Positions 1 through 6,976 are shown, numbered from the stretch's first letter. The stretch: DNA of 7,780 nt from an uncultured Bacilli bacterium (GCA_934132925.1 CAKPAL010000036.1:1-7780), one strand, 5' to 3'. A program made the numbers and translations. Notes: generated from the sequence alone by a model not told the origin.

Positions 1-20
1 TCCTTATCAATTAAATGTAT

Positions 21-50
21 AAGAAGGTACGAGAGTATCTTCTTCTTTTC
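21..50 (+). terminator. Intrinsic terminator of the gene upstream of the window
   Basis: A 10-bp stem (21-30 with 35-44, one G-T wobble at 27/38) closes on a GAGA loop, a GNRA-type tetraloop, and is followed by CTTTTC. The stem plus T-rich tail fits rho-independent termination of plus-strand transcription entering from the left. It separates that transcript from the apbE promoter at 95-123. The T tract is short, so termination may be incomplete. Confidence 0.7.
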
Positions 51-94
51 ATTATAATACGATATCTTATCCTAGATAAATAATATATTATATA

Positions 95-123
95 TTGACT
101 AAATAAATATCATTTAGTACAAT
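95..123 (+). promoter_or_regulatory. Sigma-A type promoter for apbE-eetA-eetB
   Basis: TTGACT (95-100) and TACAAT (118-123) are separated by exactly 17 bp and each differs from consensus at one position. Predicted initiation near 129-131 leaves a leader of only about 10 nt before the apbE ATG at 140. That leader still contains AGAGGT as a short ribosome binding site. Confidence 0.75.
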
Positions 124-139
124 TAAAGAGAGGTAAGTT

Positions 140-1132
140 ATGAGAAAGAAGAGAATATATATAGTTATATTAGTGCTTATATTGATTAGTTTGGTATTAC
201 TTTTAATAGATAAGAATACATATAAGGAATATAGTAAGAATTATTTTTATATGGATACATATATAAATATTAAGATTAATAGTACTAAGAGTAAGAAAGA
301 GATGGATAATATATTTAATGATATAGATTATTTATATAGTAGTTATCATAAGTTAACTAGTAGATATGATAAGTATGATGGTATAGTTAATGTTTATTAT
401 TTAAATGAGATACTTGATAATAATGAAGAGATAGAGATAGATAAGAGATTATCTGATATTATTGATATTGGTATATTATATTATGATAAGACTAATGGTT
501 TATTTAATATTGCTTCTGGTAATTTGACTAGTATATGGAAAGTATTTATTGATAATTGTGATGTCTTACCTAGTGATTTTGATGTTAATATTAATATTGA
601 TGATATTGTATTAGATGGTAATAAATATACTAAGTATAATGATGTTAAATTAGATTTAGGGGCTATTAGTAAGGGATATGTTACTGAGTTAGTTGGTAAG
701 TATTTAGAGGATAATAATATTGATAGTTATATTATTAATGCTGGTGGTAATGTTAAGGTTGGTAAGGCTTATAATAAGGATAGTTATGTAGTAGGTATTA
801 CTAATCCTGATAATAAGAATGATATTTTTACTAAAGTTAATGTTAATAATTTATCTATTGTTACTTCGGGTAATTATCAAAGATATTGTTCTTTTAATGA
901 TAAGATATATGGACATATTATTAATCCTTATACTAAATTACCTAGTGATTATATGAAATCTGTTACTGTTATTAGTAGTTCTAGTTTATTAGCGGATATT
1001 TATAGTACTTATTTATATTTACTTCCAGTAGAAGATGGTATGAAGATTGTTAATAGTACTAGTGGTATAGAGGCTATTTGGTATATAGATAGTGATAAGA
1101 TAGTGAGAAGTGATAATTTTAATTATGAATAA
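140..1132 (+). CDS. apbE: FAD:protein FMN transferase, membrane-anchored (ApbE/FmnB family)
   Basis: ApbE enzymes transfer FMN from FAD to a Thr/Ser of extracytosolic flavoproteins, with a Mg2+ requirement. The 330-residue length is normal for the family. Residues 1-5 are basic (MRKKR) and 6-23 form one hydrophobic helix. There is no lipobox Cys (the first Cys is residue 140), so the enzyme is probably held by an uncleaved signal anchor rather than as a lipoprotein. Family blocks are in order: LDLGAISKGY (171-180), AGGN (201-204), TSGNYQRY (242-249), HIINPYTKLPS (259-269) and ADIYST (285-290), whose D286 and T290 match the metal-binding pair near the C terminus. The start is ATG after AGAGG. 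The next gene starts inside its last codons, so translation is probably coupled. The neighbours point to the FmnB role of flavin-based extracellular electron transfer loci. The acceptor flavoprotein is not in this window. Confidence 0.93.
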   Translation: MRKKRIYIVILVLILISLVLLLIDKNTYKEYSKNYFYMDTYINIKINSTKSKKEMDNIFNDIDYLYSSYHKLTSRYDKYDGIVNVYYLNEILDNNEEIEIDKRLSDIIDIGILYYDKTNGLFNIASGNLTSIWKVFIDNCDVLPSDFDVNINIDDIVLDGNKYTKYNDVKLDLGAISKGYVTELVGKYLEDNNIDSYIINAGGNVKVGKAYNKDSYVVGITNPDNKNDIFTKVNVNNLSIVTSGNYQRYCSFNDKIYGHIINPYTKLPSDYMKSVTVISSSSLLADIYSTYLYLLPVEDGMKIVNSTSGIEAIWYIDSDKIVRSDNFNYE

Positions 1133-1481
1133 GAATGATATTAAGTTAATTATAATACTTATTGGGATTATGGTTATTATATTTATGGTTATTAGGTTTA
1201 GTGGTAAGAAGGGTAATGTAGCAGAAGTTTTTTATGAGGATGAGGTTATTTTGAAAATTGATTTAAGTAAAGATGGAGAATATACTGTTAATGGTCTACT
1301 TGGGGATGTTGTGTTAGAGGTTAAGGATAATAAGATTAGGGTAAAGAGTGAGAATTCTGATAAACATATTTGTTCTAAAGAGGGTTATATTGGTGATAGT
1401 GGTAAGTCTTTAATTTGTTTACCTAATAAGATAATTGTTAAAATTACTAGTGATAATGAGATAGATGGGGTGGTTTACTGA
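1125..1481 (+). CDS. eetA: NusG domain II membrane-anchored protein (EetA-like)
   Basis: This 118-residue protein has an N-terminal membrane helix (about 8-24) and a small extracytosolic domain. It matches the NusG_II family: an AEVFYEDEVILKIDL strand region (33-47), then ICSKEGYIGDSGKSLICLPN (82-101), with C83 and C98 in the conserved C...G.I...G..(I/V)CLPN pattern. The family often has an additional Cys in a CP motif just before; here that stretch reads NSDKHIC. A GTG at 1110 could extend it by five residues, but I prefer ATG 1125, which has AGTGAT at 1109-1114 and overlaps apbE by only 8 nt. Proteins of this type sit beside Gx-transporter proteins and ApbE in Gram-positive loci, where they are called EetA. 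The biochemical role is not established and the gene symbol is assigned by family and context. The gene ends on TGA. Confidence 0.82.
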   Translation: MNKNDIKLIIILIGIMVIIFMVIRFSGKKGNVAEVFYEDEVILKIDLSKDGEYTVNGLLGDVVLEVKDNKIRVKSENSDKHICSKEGYIGDSGKSLICLPNKIIVKITSDNEIDGVVY

Positions 1482-1975
1482 TGAAGACAAGGGATATTAC
1501 AAAGATTGCAATATTGACTTCTATATGTGTTGTTATATCGATTTTAGAGAGTTTATTTACTTTTATTGGGGATATTGTTCCTGGATTAAAACTTGGTCTT
1601 GCTAATATTGTTATTATATTTGCTTTATATGAATATGATTTTAAGACAGCTTTTTTGGTATCTATTATTAGGGTTTTGATAGTGGCTCTTCTTAGAACTG
1701 GGTTTGGTATTAATTTTTTCTTTTCTTTATCAGGAGCTATTTTTAGTATTGTTTTTATGTATATTTTTAAGAAAACAAGATTATCTATTATTGGGGTATC
1801 TATAATAGGTAGTGTTTTTCATAGTATTGGGCAGGTATTAGTAGGTATGTTATTGTTAGATAATTATAATGTTATTTATTATTTACCTTATTTATTGTTA
1901 TTCTCTATTCCTACTGGTATTGTTATTGGTATTATATCTAAAAAGATGATTGATACAGCGGGTAGATATGTATAG
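1481..1975 (+). CDS. eetB: Gx transporter family / 'HepS_I' integral membrane protein (EetB-like)
   Basis: This is a 164-residue, almost entirely hydrophobic protein with about five membrane segments (roughly 8-30, 36-50, 56-72, 80-97, 103-126 and 131-152, some possibly re-entrant). Diagnostic blocks are PGLKLGLAN (34-42), the FFFSLSGAIFS region (79-89) and FHSIGQ (113-118). The family is often annotated as heptaprenyl diphosphate synthase component I. That name is doubtful here because no prenyl-synthase aspartate-rich motif is present. In flavin-based electron transfer loci the equivalent partner of EetA is called EetB and is thought to act in the membrane part of the electron path; this role is inferred from context. 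Its ATG overlaps the eetA TGA by one base, and GGGGTGG (1467-1473) lies 7 nt upstream, so the two are translationally coupled. Confidence 0.82.
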   Translation: MKTRDITKIAILTSICVVISILESLFTFIGDIVPGLKLGLANIVIIFALYEYDFKTAFLVSIIRVLIVALLRTGFGINFFFSLSGAIFSIVFMYIFKKTRLSIIGVSIIGSVFHSIGQVLVGMLLLDNYNVIYYLPYLLLFSIPTGIVIGIISKKMIDTAGRYV

Positions 1976-1986
1976 GTGATAAGTAC

Positions 1987-2015
1987 TTGTTAATTTTGGT
2001 TATTTATGATAAAAT
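1987..2015 (+). promoter_or_regulatory. Extended -10 promoter for era
   Basis: TTGTTA (1987-1992), a 17-bp spacer and TAAAAT (2010-2015), with TGA (2007-2009) giving the extended -10 TGn element. Initiation near 2021-2022 would give a leader of about 20 nt that includes the full AAAGGAGGG site. An 8-bp inverted repeat (1990-1997 with 2011-2018) spans the spacer and -10. No strong terminator separates eetB from era, so readthrough from the upstream operon is also likely. Confidence 0.65.
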
Positions 2016-2042
2016 TAATTTGTGTTAAAGGAGGGAACTTTT

Positions 2043-2936
2043 ATGAGAAGTGGATTTGTTAGTTTTGTTGGAAGACCTAATGTTGGTAAGAGTACACTAC
2101 TTAATAGTATATTAGGAAAGAGAGTGGCTATTACTTCAGATAAACCACAGACAACAAGAAATATGATACAGGGTATTTATAATGATAAGGATACACAAAT
2201 AGTATTTGTAGATACACCAGGTATTCATAAACCTAAAAGTAAGTTAGGAAGAGTACTTAATAAACAGGCTTATTTTACTATTAATGATGTTGATATTGTT
2301 ATTATGGTTGTTGATATAGCAGAGAAGATTGGTACAGGAGATAAGTTTGTTATTGATATATTAAAAAATATAGAGGATAAACCCGTATTCTTAGTTATTA
2401 ATAAGATTGATAAGTTACCAAAAGAAGAGATACTTAAAAAGATTGATGAGTATCAAAAATTATATGATTTTGCAGAGATAATTCCTGTTTCTGCGAGAAA
2501 GAAAGATAATACTGATAGGTTACTTGAGGTTATTAAGAATTATTTACCTGATAATATTAAATATTTTGATGATACAACGATTACTAGTAGTTCACCTTCT
2601 TTTATTATATCGGAGTTTATAAGAGAGAAAGTTCTAGATTTGACTAGTGAAGAGGTTCCTTATGCTGTTACAGTAGTAGTGGATTCTCTTGAAGAAGATG
2701 AAAGAACGATGAGTATAGCGGCTACTGTAGTAGTGGATAGAGAAAACTTAAAGAAGATTATTATTGGTAAGAATGGTAGTATGATTAAGGAAATTGGCAT
2801 AAGGTCAAGAAAAGAAATTGAGACTTATTTTAATAAAAGAGTTTATCTTGAGTTATTTGTTAAGGTTGTTCCTAAATGGAGAGATAAAGAAAAGTTTTTG
2901 AATATGATAGGTTATAAGGATTTTTTGAATAAATAA
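2043..2936 (+). CDS. era: GTPase Era (16S rRNA-binding ribosome assembly factor)
   Basis: Era binds the 3' end of 16S rRNA and assists 30S subunit maturation. The 297-residue length is typical. The GTPase domain shows G1 GRPNVGKST (10-18), G2 region QTTRN (36-40), G3 DTPG (57-60), G4 NKID (120-123) and G5 SAR (150-152). After a linker at about 170-185, the C-terminal KH domain carries the GKNG loop (242-245). An in-frame GTG at 2022 would add seven residues, but ATG 2043 is clearly the start: AAAGGAGGG (2027-2035) lies 7 nt upstream and the protein then begins MRSGFVSFVGRPN as in other Era proteins. The gene has its own promoter at 1987-2015 and is followed by yqzL and recO, a conserved order in Bacilli. 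No residue of the nucleotide site is missing. Confidence 0.97.
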   Translation: MRSGFVSFVGRPNVGKSTLLNSILGKRVAITSDKPQTTRNMIQGIYNDKDTQIVFVDTPGIHKPKSKLGRVLNKQAYFTINDVDIVIMVVDIAEKIGTGDKFVIDILKNIEDKPVFLVINKIDKLPKEEILKKIDEYQKLYDFAEIIPVSARKKDNTDRLLEVIKNYLPDNIKYFDDTTITSSSPSFIISEFIREKVLDLTSEEVPYAVTVVVDSLEEDERTMSIAATVVVDRENLKKIIIGKNGSMIKEIGIRSRKEIETYFNKRVYLELFVKVVPKWRDKEKFLNMIGYKDFLNK

Positions 2937-2973
2937 TATTAAAAGAGAACATTATATAACTAGGGTGATAATT

Positions 2974-3063
2974 ATGAATAAGGAAGATCTTTGGTTATTA
3001 TTTACGAAAACGGGAAAGATAGAATATTATTTGAAATATAAAAGTCTTACAAAAAAGAACTAG
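2974..3063 (+). CDS. yqzL: YqzL-family small protein (29 residues)
   Basis: This short gene starts with ATG after AGGGTGAT (2962-2969) and ends with TAG. The protein begins MNKEDLWLLFTKTGKIEYYL and continues to residue N29. It keeps the pattern W..F..TG.I..YL.YK (W7, F10, T13-G14, I16, Y19-L20, K23) that I recognise from YqzL of Bacillus, which also lies between era and recO. YqzL in Bacillus is longer (in the 40s) and its function is unknown; here the tail after the conserved block is almost absent. The position, ribosome binding site and motif together make this a real gene rather than chance. The last codons and the stop lie inside the hairpin at 3055-3081. Confidence 0.8.
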   Translation: MNKEDLWLLFTKTGKIEYYLKYKSLTKKN

Positions 3064-3083
3064 TCTTTATGGCTAGTTTTTAT
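3055..3083 (+). terminator. Terminator-like hairpin between yqzL and recO
   Basis: An 11-bp stem (3055-3065 with 3071-3081, including G-T pairs at 3057/3079 and 3064/3072) closes on TTTAT, and its 3' arm runs into TTTTTATT. The yqzL stop codon (3061-3063) lies in the 5' arm. No convincing promoter is visible between here and recO, so partial termination with readthrough into recO is the simplest reading. Confidence 0.55.
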
Positions 3084-3118
3084 TAGTGATAGGTATTTGG
3101 TTATGAGAGAGTGATGTT

Positions 3119-3850
3119 ATGGATAAGAAAATAAAAGGAATAATTATTAATGAATATCCTTTTGAGGATACTAGCAAGATAATTAATATTTTTACTAGTG
3201 ATGGAATAGTAGGAGTACTAGCTAAAGGGGCAAAGAGGATTAAGAGTTCTTTCTTTGGTTCAACTACGAGATTTAGTTATGGGGAATTTGATATTAATTA
3301 TAAGGATAATGGTTTGTCTATTTTGAGGGATGCTAGTATTATTAATAATTATAGTAAAATAAAGAAAGATATTGTTAAGATAGGGTATGTCACTTATATT
3401 ACTGAGTTAGCTTCAAAGGTATATAAGCATGATAGTAATAAAAGGATATATGATTTGTATAAGAGTTCAATGGATAAGATTGATGAGGGGTTTGATCCTA
3501 GAATTATTACAATTATATTGAGATTACAATTACTTGATTATTTAGGTATTAGGCCAATAATTGATCGATGTGTTAGTTGTTCTTCGAAGAATGATATTGT
3601 AACGATATCTAGTTATTTAGGTGGTTATGTTTGTAAAAATTGTTTAGGTAATTTAAGAAATGAGAAGATAGTTCTTACGAAGACTGTTAAGTTAATTAGA
3701 ATGTTTTATTTGGTTGATATTGCAAAGATTAGCAAGTTAGATATATCAGATAATGTTATCAAAGAGTTAGAGGAATTTACGGAAGATTATTATGATAGAT
3801 ATTCAGGAATATATTTAAAAAGTAAAATATTATTAGATAGTATTAAATAG
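3119..3850 (+). CDS. recO: DNA repair protein RecO
   Basis: RecO works with RecR to load RecA on SSB-coated single-stranded DNA and can anneal strands, in recombinational repair. This 243-residue protein has the usual plan: an N-terminal OB-fold (about 1-80) with GIIINEYPFEDTSKIINIFT and LAKGAKRIKSSF, a helical domain, then a Zn-finger with C151, C154, C172 and C175 (CVSC...CKNC). All four metal-binding Cys are present; some RecO proteins lack them. The start ATG follows GAGAGAGTGAT (3103-3113). The gene follows era-yqzL, as in Bacillus. I see no clear promoter of its own, and the DUF212 gene begins 18 nt after its stop, so the two probably share a transcript. Confidence 0.95.
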   Translation: MDKKIKGIIINEYPFEDTSKIINIFTSDGIVGVLAKGAKRIKSSFFGSTTRFSYGEFDINYKDNGLSILRDASIINNYSKIKKDIVKIGYVTYITELASKVYKHDSNKRIYDLYKSSMDKIDEGFDPRIITIILRLQLLDYLGIRPIIDRCVSCSSKNDIVTISSYLGGYVCKNCLGNLRNEKIVLTKTVKLIRMFYLVDIAKISKLDISDNVIKELEEFTEDYYDRYSGIYLKSKILLDSIK

Positions 3851-3868
3851 AATATATTAGGTGATAAT

Positions 3869-4285
3869 ATGTTAGCATATAAATACTTAATTATTCCATT
3901 TGTGACTGCGGTTACATGTCAAGTTATTAAGGTTCTTTTGGAATATATAGAGACAAAGAGATTTAATATTAATAGATTCTTTGATGGTATGGGTGGTATG
4001 CCTAGTACTCATAGTGCTCTTGTTAGTAGTATAACTACTATAGTATATATTACTTATGGTAATAATTCTATATTGTTTGCTATTACTTTATTCTTTTCTT
4101 TGATTGTTATATATGATTCCATGGGAATAAGATATGAGAGTGGAGAGCAAGCTAAAGTACTTAATAAGTTATCTAATACTAATTTAAAAGAAATGCTTGG
4201 TCATAAACCTATTGAATGTTTAGTAGGGGTATTATTTGGTATATTATTTAGTATACTATTTAATTTTATTATTTGTATAGGATAA
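3869..4285 (+). CDS. Divergent PAP2 family membrane protein (DUF212, YuiD-like)
   Basis: This 138-residue integral membrane protein has about four hydrophobic segments (7-24, 51-63, 67-82 and 115-137). The DUF212 signature is complete: GMGGMPSTHSA (40-50) resembles the phosphatase PSxxH core of PAP2 enzymes, followed by YDSMGIRYESGEQAKVLN (82-99) and LKEMLGHKPIE (106-116). Relatives include Bacillus YuiD. The similarity to PAP2 suggests action on a phosphorylated lipid or similar membrane substrate, but no reaction is established for DUF212. The start is ATG with AGGTGAT (3859-3865) directly upstream, matching the 3' part of the full Shine-Dalgarno sequence. It lies 18 nt after recO, probably in one operon. 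The stop codon sits inside the terminator stem at 4280-4296. Confidence 0.9.
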   Translation: MLAYKYLIIPFVTAVTCQVIKVLLEYIETKRFNINRFFDGMGGMPSTHSALVSSITTIVYITYGNNSILFAITLFFSLIVIYDSMGIRYESGEQAKVLNKLSNTNLKEMLGHKPIECLVGVLFGILFSILFNFIICIG

Positions 4286-4302
4286 CATTGTTGTCCTTTT
4301 TT
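4280..4302 (+). terminator. Intrinsic terminator after the DUF212 gene
   Basis: GGATAAC (4280-4286) pairs with GTTGTCC (4290-4296), 7 bp with one G-T wobble and an ATT loop, followed directly by six T residues (4297-4302). The TAA stop of the DUF212 gene (4283-4285) is part of the 5' arm. Confidence 0.8.
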
Positions 4303-4366
4303 GTCTATTTATATTTATTCTAATTAGGGAAAGTGATTAGTACTATTTAACATAGGGAGGATACTT

Positions 4367-6976
4367 ATGATAAATAGTAATGGACTATCTAATAAAGAGG
4401 TAATAGAAGCAAGGAAGAAATATGGTAGTAATGGAATATCAGGAAAAAATAAAAGTACTTTTTTTAGTTTATTTATTGAGACATTAGGAGACCCTATAAT
4501 TAAGATATTATTGATAGCATTAGCAATTAAGACAATTTTCTTGTTTAAAGATTTTGATTACTTTGAAACGATAGGTATAGTAATTGCAATATTGGTAGCC
4601 GCTACTATATCAGCAATTAGTGAGTATGGGTCAAATAAGGCTTTTCAGAGAATGCAAGAAGAGTCTAGTAAGATAAGTGTTAAGGTAAGAAGAAGTGGAA
4701 GTATTAAAGAGGTGTTTATTGATGATTTGGTAGTAGGTGATATTGTAATATTAGCAAGTGGTGATAAGGTACCTGCTGATATTACTTTGATAGAGGGAAA
4801 GTTATCAGTTGATGAGTCTTCTTTAAATGGCGAAGCTAAAGAGTCTTATAAGGAAGAGACAAGAGATATTAATAATCCTCTCGATAATAATAAGGTATAT
4901 AGGGGAACTACTATTTATGATGGTTATGCTATTGGTATTGTTACTAAAGTTGGTATGGATACTTTATATGGTAAAATGGCTATATCACTTATTGAAAAAG
5001 AAGAGGATTCTCCTCTTAAGATTAGACTTACTAATTTAGCAAAGATTATTAGTAGAATAGGATATATTGCAGCTTTTTTAATAGCGGTATCTTACTTGTT
5101 TTCTAAGATATTTATTTTAAATAATTTTAATTTTAGTATTATAAGTCAGATATCTTTTAATACTTTTATTGGTTATTTATTAGAGGCTATGACTCTTGCT
5201 GTATCGGTACTGGTAATGGCAGTACCGGAGGGATTACCAATGATGATTACTTTGGTTTTATCTACGAATAGTAAGAAGATGCTTATTAATAATGTTTTAG
5301 TTAGAAAGATGGTTGGTATTGAAACAGCAGGTTCTCTTAATATTTTATTTACTGATAAGACTGGTACTTTGACTAAAGGTAAAATGGAAGTAGTTAAGAC
5401 AACTCTTGGTGATTTGAATGAATGTTATTCTAAGATAGAGTTTAGTGATGTTTATCAAACTATTTTAGAAGAGGCTATTATTTATAATAGTGAGAGTGAA
5501 TATGATAAGACAACACATAATATAATAGGGGGTAATATTACTGATAAGGCTCTTTTATCTTATGCTGGTAAGTATAAGGATGATGATATAGAAATTGTAG
5601 ATAAACTTCTTTTTAATAGTAAGAATAAGTATTCAGTAAGTATTATTAAAAAGAATAATAAGAAGATTAAATTAATAAAAGGGGCTCCAGATAAGATTAT
5701 TAAGGCTTCTAATTTATATATTGATATTAATGGTAAGGCTAAGGTACTTGATAGGGATAGACTTATTAATTATATAAATAAAGAAACTAGTAAGGGTCTT
5801 AGGGCAGTAGCGGTAGCAATATCAGATAGTACTTATGATATTGAAAGTATTAGAAAGAATACTTTAGTGGGAGTAGTTTTTATTAAAGATGAAATAAGAA
5901 AAGAAGCAGTTGATGCAGTAGAGTTAATTAAAAGTGCTGGTATTGATATAGTAATGGTAACAGGGGATTCTTTAGGAACGGCTTCTAGTATAGCAAAGGA
6001 AGTTAAGATAGTTAGTAAGAGTGATGATATCATGCTTACTTCTAGTGAACTTGCTAAATTAAATGATGAGGAAGTTAAGAAGATTATTCCAAGATTAAAA
6101 GTAGTAGCAAGAGCTTTACCAGAAGATAAGAAGAGGTTAGTAGAACTTGCTAAAGAAATTAATTTAGTTACGGGTATGACAGGAGATGGAGTTAATGATT
6201 CGATTGCGTTAAAGAAGGCTGATGTATCATTTGCTATGGGAAGTGGAACAGAGGTAGCTAAAGAGGCTTCGGATATTGTAATATTAGATGATAATATTCT
6301 TTCAATATCTAAAGCAATATTATATGGAAGAACTACTTTTAAGAATATTAGAAAGTTTATTATATTTCAACTTACTATTAATTTAGCCGCTACTAGTTTA
6401 GCACTCATAGGTCCTTTTATTGGAGTACCTAGTCCAATTACAGTTATTCAGATGTTATGGATTAATATGGTTATGGATACATTAGCGGGATTAGCATTTT
6501 CTTATGAGGTTCCAAGAATTGAATATATGAAAGAGGCTCCTAAAAAGAAGGATGAATCGATAATTAATAGATATATGTTTAATGAGATTATTTTATCAGG
6601 AATATATTTACTTATTGTTTGTATATTGTTTTTAAAACTTCCAATCGTAAGAGGTATGTTTACGGATAATAGTCATTATATGACAGCTTTCTTTACTTTA
6701 TTTATTCTACTAGCAGTTAATAATCTTTTTAATGCTAGAACACATAGAATTAATATATTTAGTCATATTAATAAGAATATTCCATTTATTTTAATTGTGA
6801 TATTTATTATATTTGTTCAATTATTTATTGTTTATTCTGGTATTACGATATTTGGTACTACTAGGATAAATATGAAAGAGATATTTGTTATTTTTATGAT
6901 ATCCCTTACAATAATACCTTGTGATATCGGTAGAAAGTTAGTATTAAAGAGGTTAAGAGGAGATATTGGGGTATAA
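4367..6976 (+). CDS. Calcium-transporting P-type ATPase, type IIB (PMCA-like)
   Basis: This P2-type ATPase (869 residues) probably exports Ca2+ from the cytoplasm at the cost of ATP. In order: N-terminal cation-ATPase domain (GLSNKEVIEARKKYG, 6-20), membrane helices M1-M2 (about 41-85), actuator domain with NGE (154-156; usually TGES), M3-M4 with PEGL (287-290), the phosphorylation motif DKTGTLT (D330), the nucleotide domain with KGAPD (438-442), TGD (532-534), the hinge TGDGVNDS (605-612), then M5-M10. M6 has WINMVMD with N700 and D704, and M5 reads FQLTINLAATSLAL (667-680). This resembles plasma-membrane Ca2+ ATPases and lacks the M5 acidic residue of SERCA, so one Ca2+ per ATP is inferred. 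The start is ATG with AGGGAGG (4354-4360) 6 nt upstream. A terminator precedes the gene, yet I see no strong promoter in 4303-4353. Mn2+ or another cation cannot be excluded from sequence. Confidence 0.93.
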   Translation: MINSNGLSNKEVIEARKKYGSNGISGKNKSTFFSLFIETLGDPIIKILLIALAIKTIFLFKDFDYFETIGIVIAILVAATISAISEYGSNKAFQRMQEESSKISVKVRRSGSIKEVFIDDLVVGDIVILASGDKVPADITLIEGKLSVDESSLNGEAKESYKEETRDINNPLDNNKVYRGTTIYDGYAIGIVTKVGMDTLYGKMAISLIEKEEDSPLKIRLTNLAKIISRIGYIAAFLIAVSYLFSKIFILNNFNFSIISQISFNTFIGYLLEAMTLAVSVLVMAVPEGLPMMITLVLSTNSKKMLINNVLVRKMVGIETAGSLNILFTDKTGTLTKGKMEVVKTTLGDLNECYSKIEFSDVYQTILEEAIIYNSESEYDKTTHNIIGGNITDKALLSYAGKYKDDDIEIVDKLLFNSKNKYSVSIIKKNNKKIKLIKGAPDKIIKASNLYIDINGKAKVLDRDRLINYINKETSKGLRAVAVAISDSTYDIESIRKNTLVGVVFIKDEIRKEAVDAVELIKSAGIDIVMVTGDSLGTASSIAKEVKIVSKSDDIMLTSSELAKLNDEEVKKIIPRLKVVARALPEDKKRLVELAKEINLVTGMTGDGVNDSIALKKADVSFAMGSGTEVAKEASDIVILDDNILSISKAILYGRTTFKNIRKFIIFQLTINLAATSLALIGPFIGVPSPITVIQMLWINMVMDTLAGLAFSYEVPRIEYMKEAPKKKDESIINRYMFNEIILSGIYLLIVCILFLKLPIVRGMFTDNSHYMTAFFTLFILLAVNNLFNARTHRINIFSHINKNIPFILIVIFIIFVQLFIVYSGITIFGTTRINMKEIFVIFMISLTIIPCDIGRKLVLKRLRGDIGV

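Noticed and set aside
61..94. Short AT-rich palindromic stretches before the apbE promoter (TTATC/GATAA and AATATATT repeats)
   Set aside because: The stems are only about 5 bp of mostly A-T pairs, expected by chance at this base composition.
1479..1481. Mycoplasma-type code (TGA as Trp)
   Set aside because: eetA ends on TGA right after its conserved domain and the next gene starts there. Tryptophans in conserved positions use TGG and no frame contains internal TGA.
1987..2028. A TTG-initiated 13-codon mini-frame between eetB and era preceded by AGGTGAT
   Set aside because: It coincides with the era promoter, uses a rare start, and encodes nothing recognisable; the AGGTGAT overlaps the eetB stop by chance.
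3078..3106. Possible promoter for recO (TTTTAT with TTATGA and an upstream TG)
   Set aside because: The -35 is essentially the T tract of the hairpin and the -10 is weak, so it was not annotated.
4318..4353. Possible promoter for the ATPase (TTCTAA-17-TACTAT, or a -10 at TAACAT)
   Set aside because: The hexamers match consensus poorly and neither combination stands out from the AT-rich background. The ATPase promoter remains unidentified.
4827..5039. A 70-codon plus-strand frame inside the Ca2+ ATPase gene
   Set aside because: It lies wholly within the ATPase in another frame, has no ribosome binding site and its product is a low-complexity Leu/Ile-rich shadow.
5833..6033. A 66-codon minus-strand frame opposite the ATPase
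   Set aside because: It is antisense to the conserved P-domain region, with no promoter or ribosome binding site, and its hydrophobic composition follows from the complement of the coding strand.
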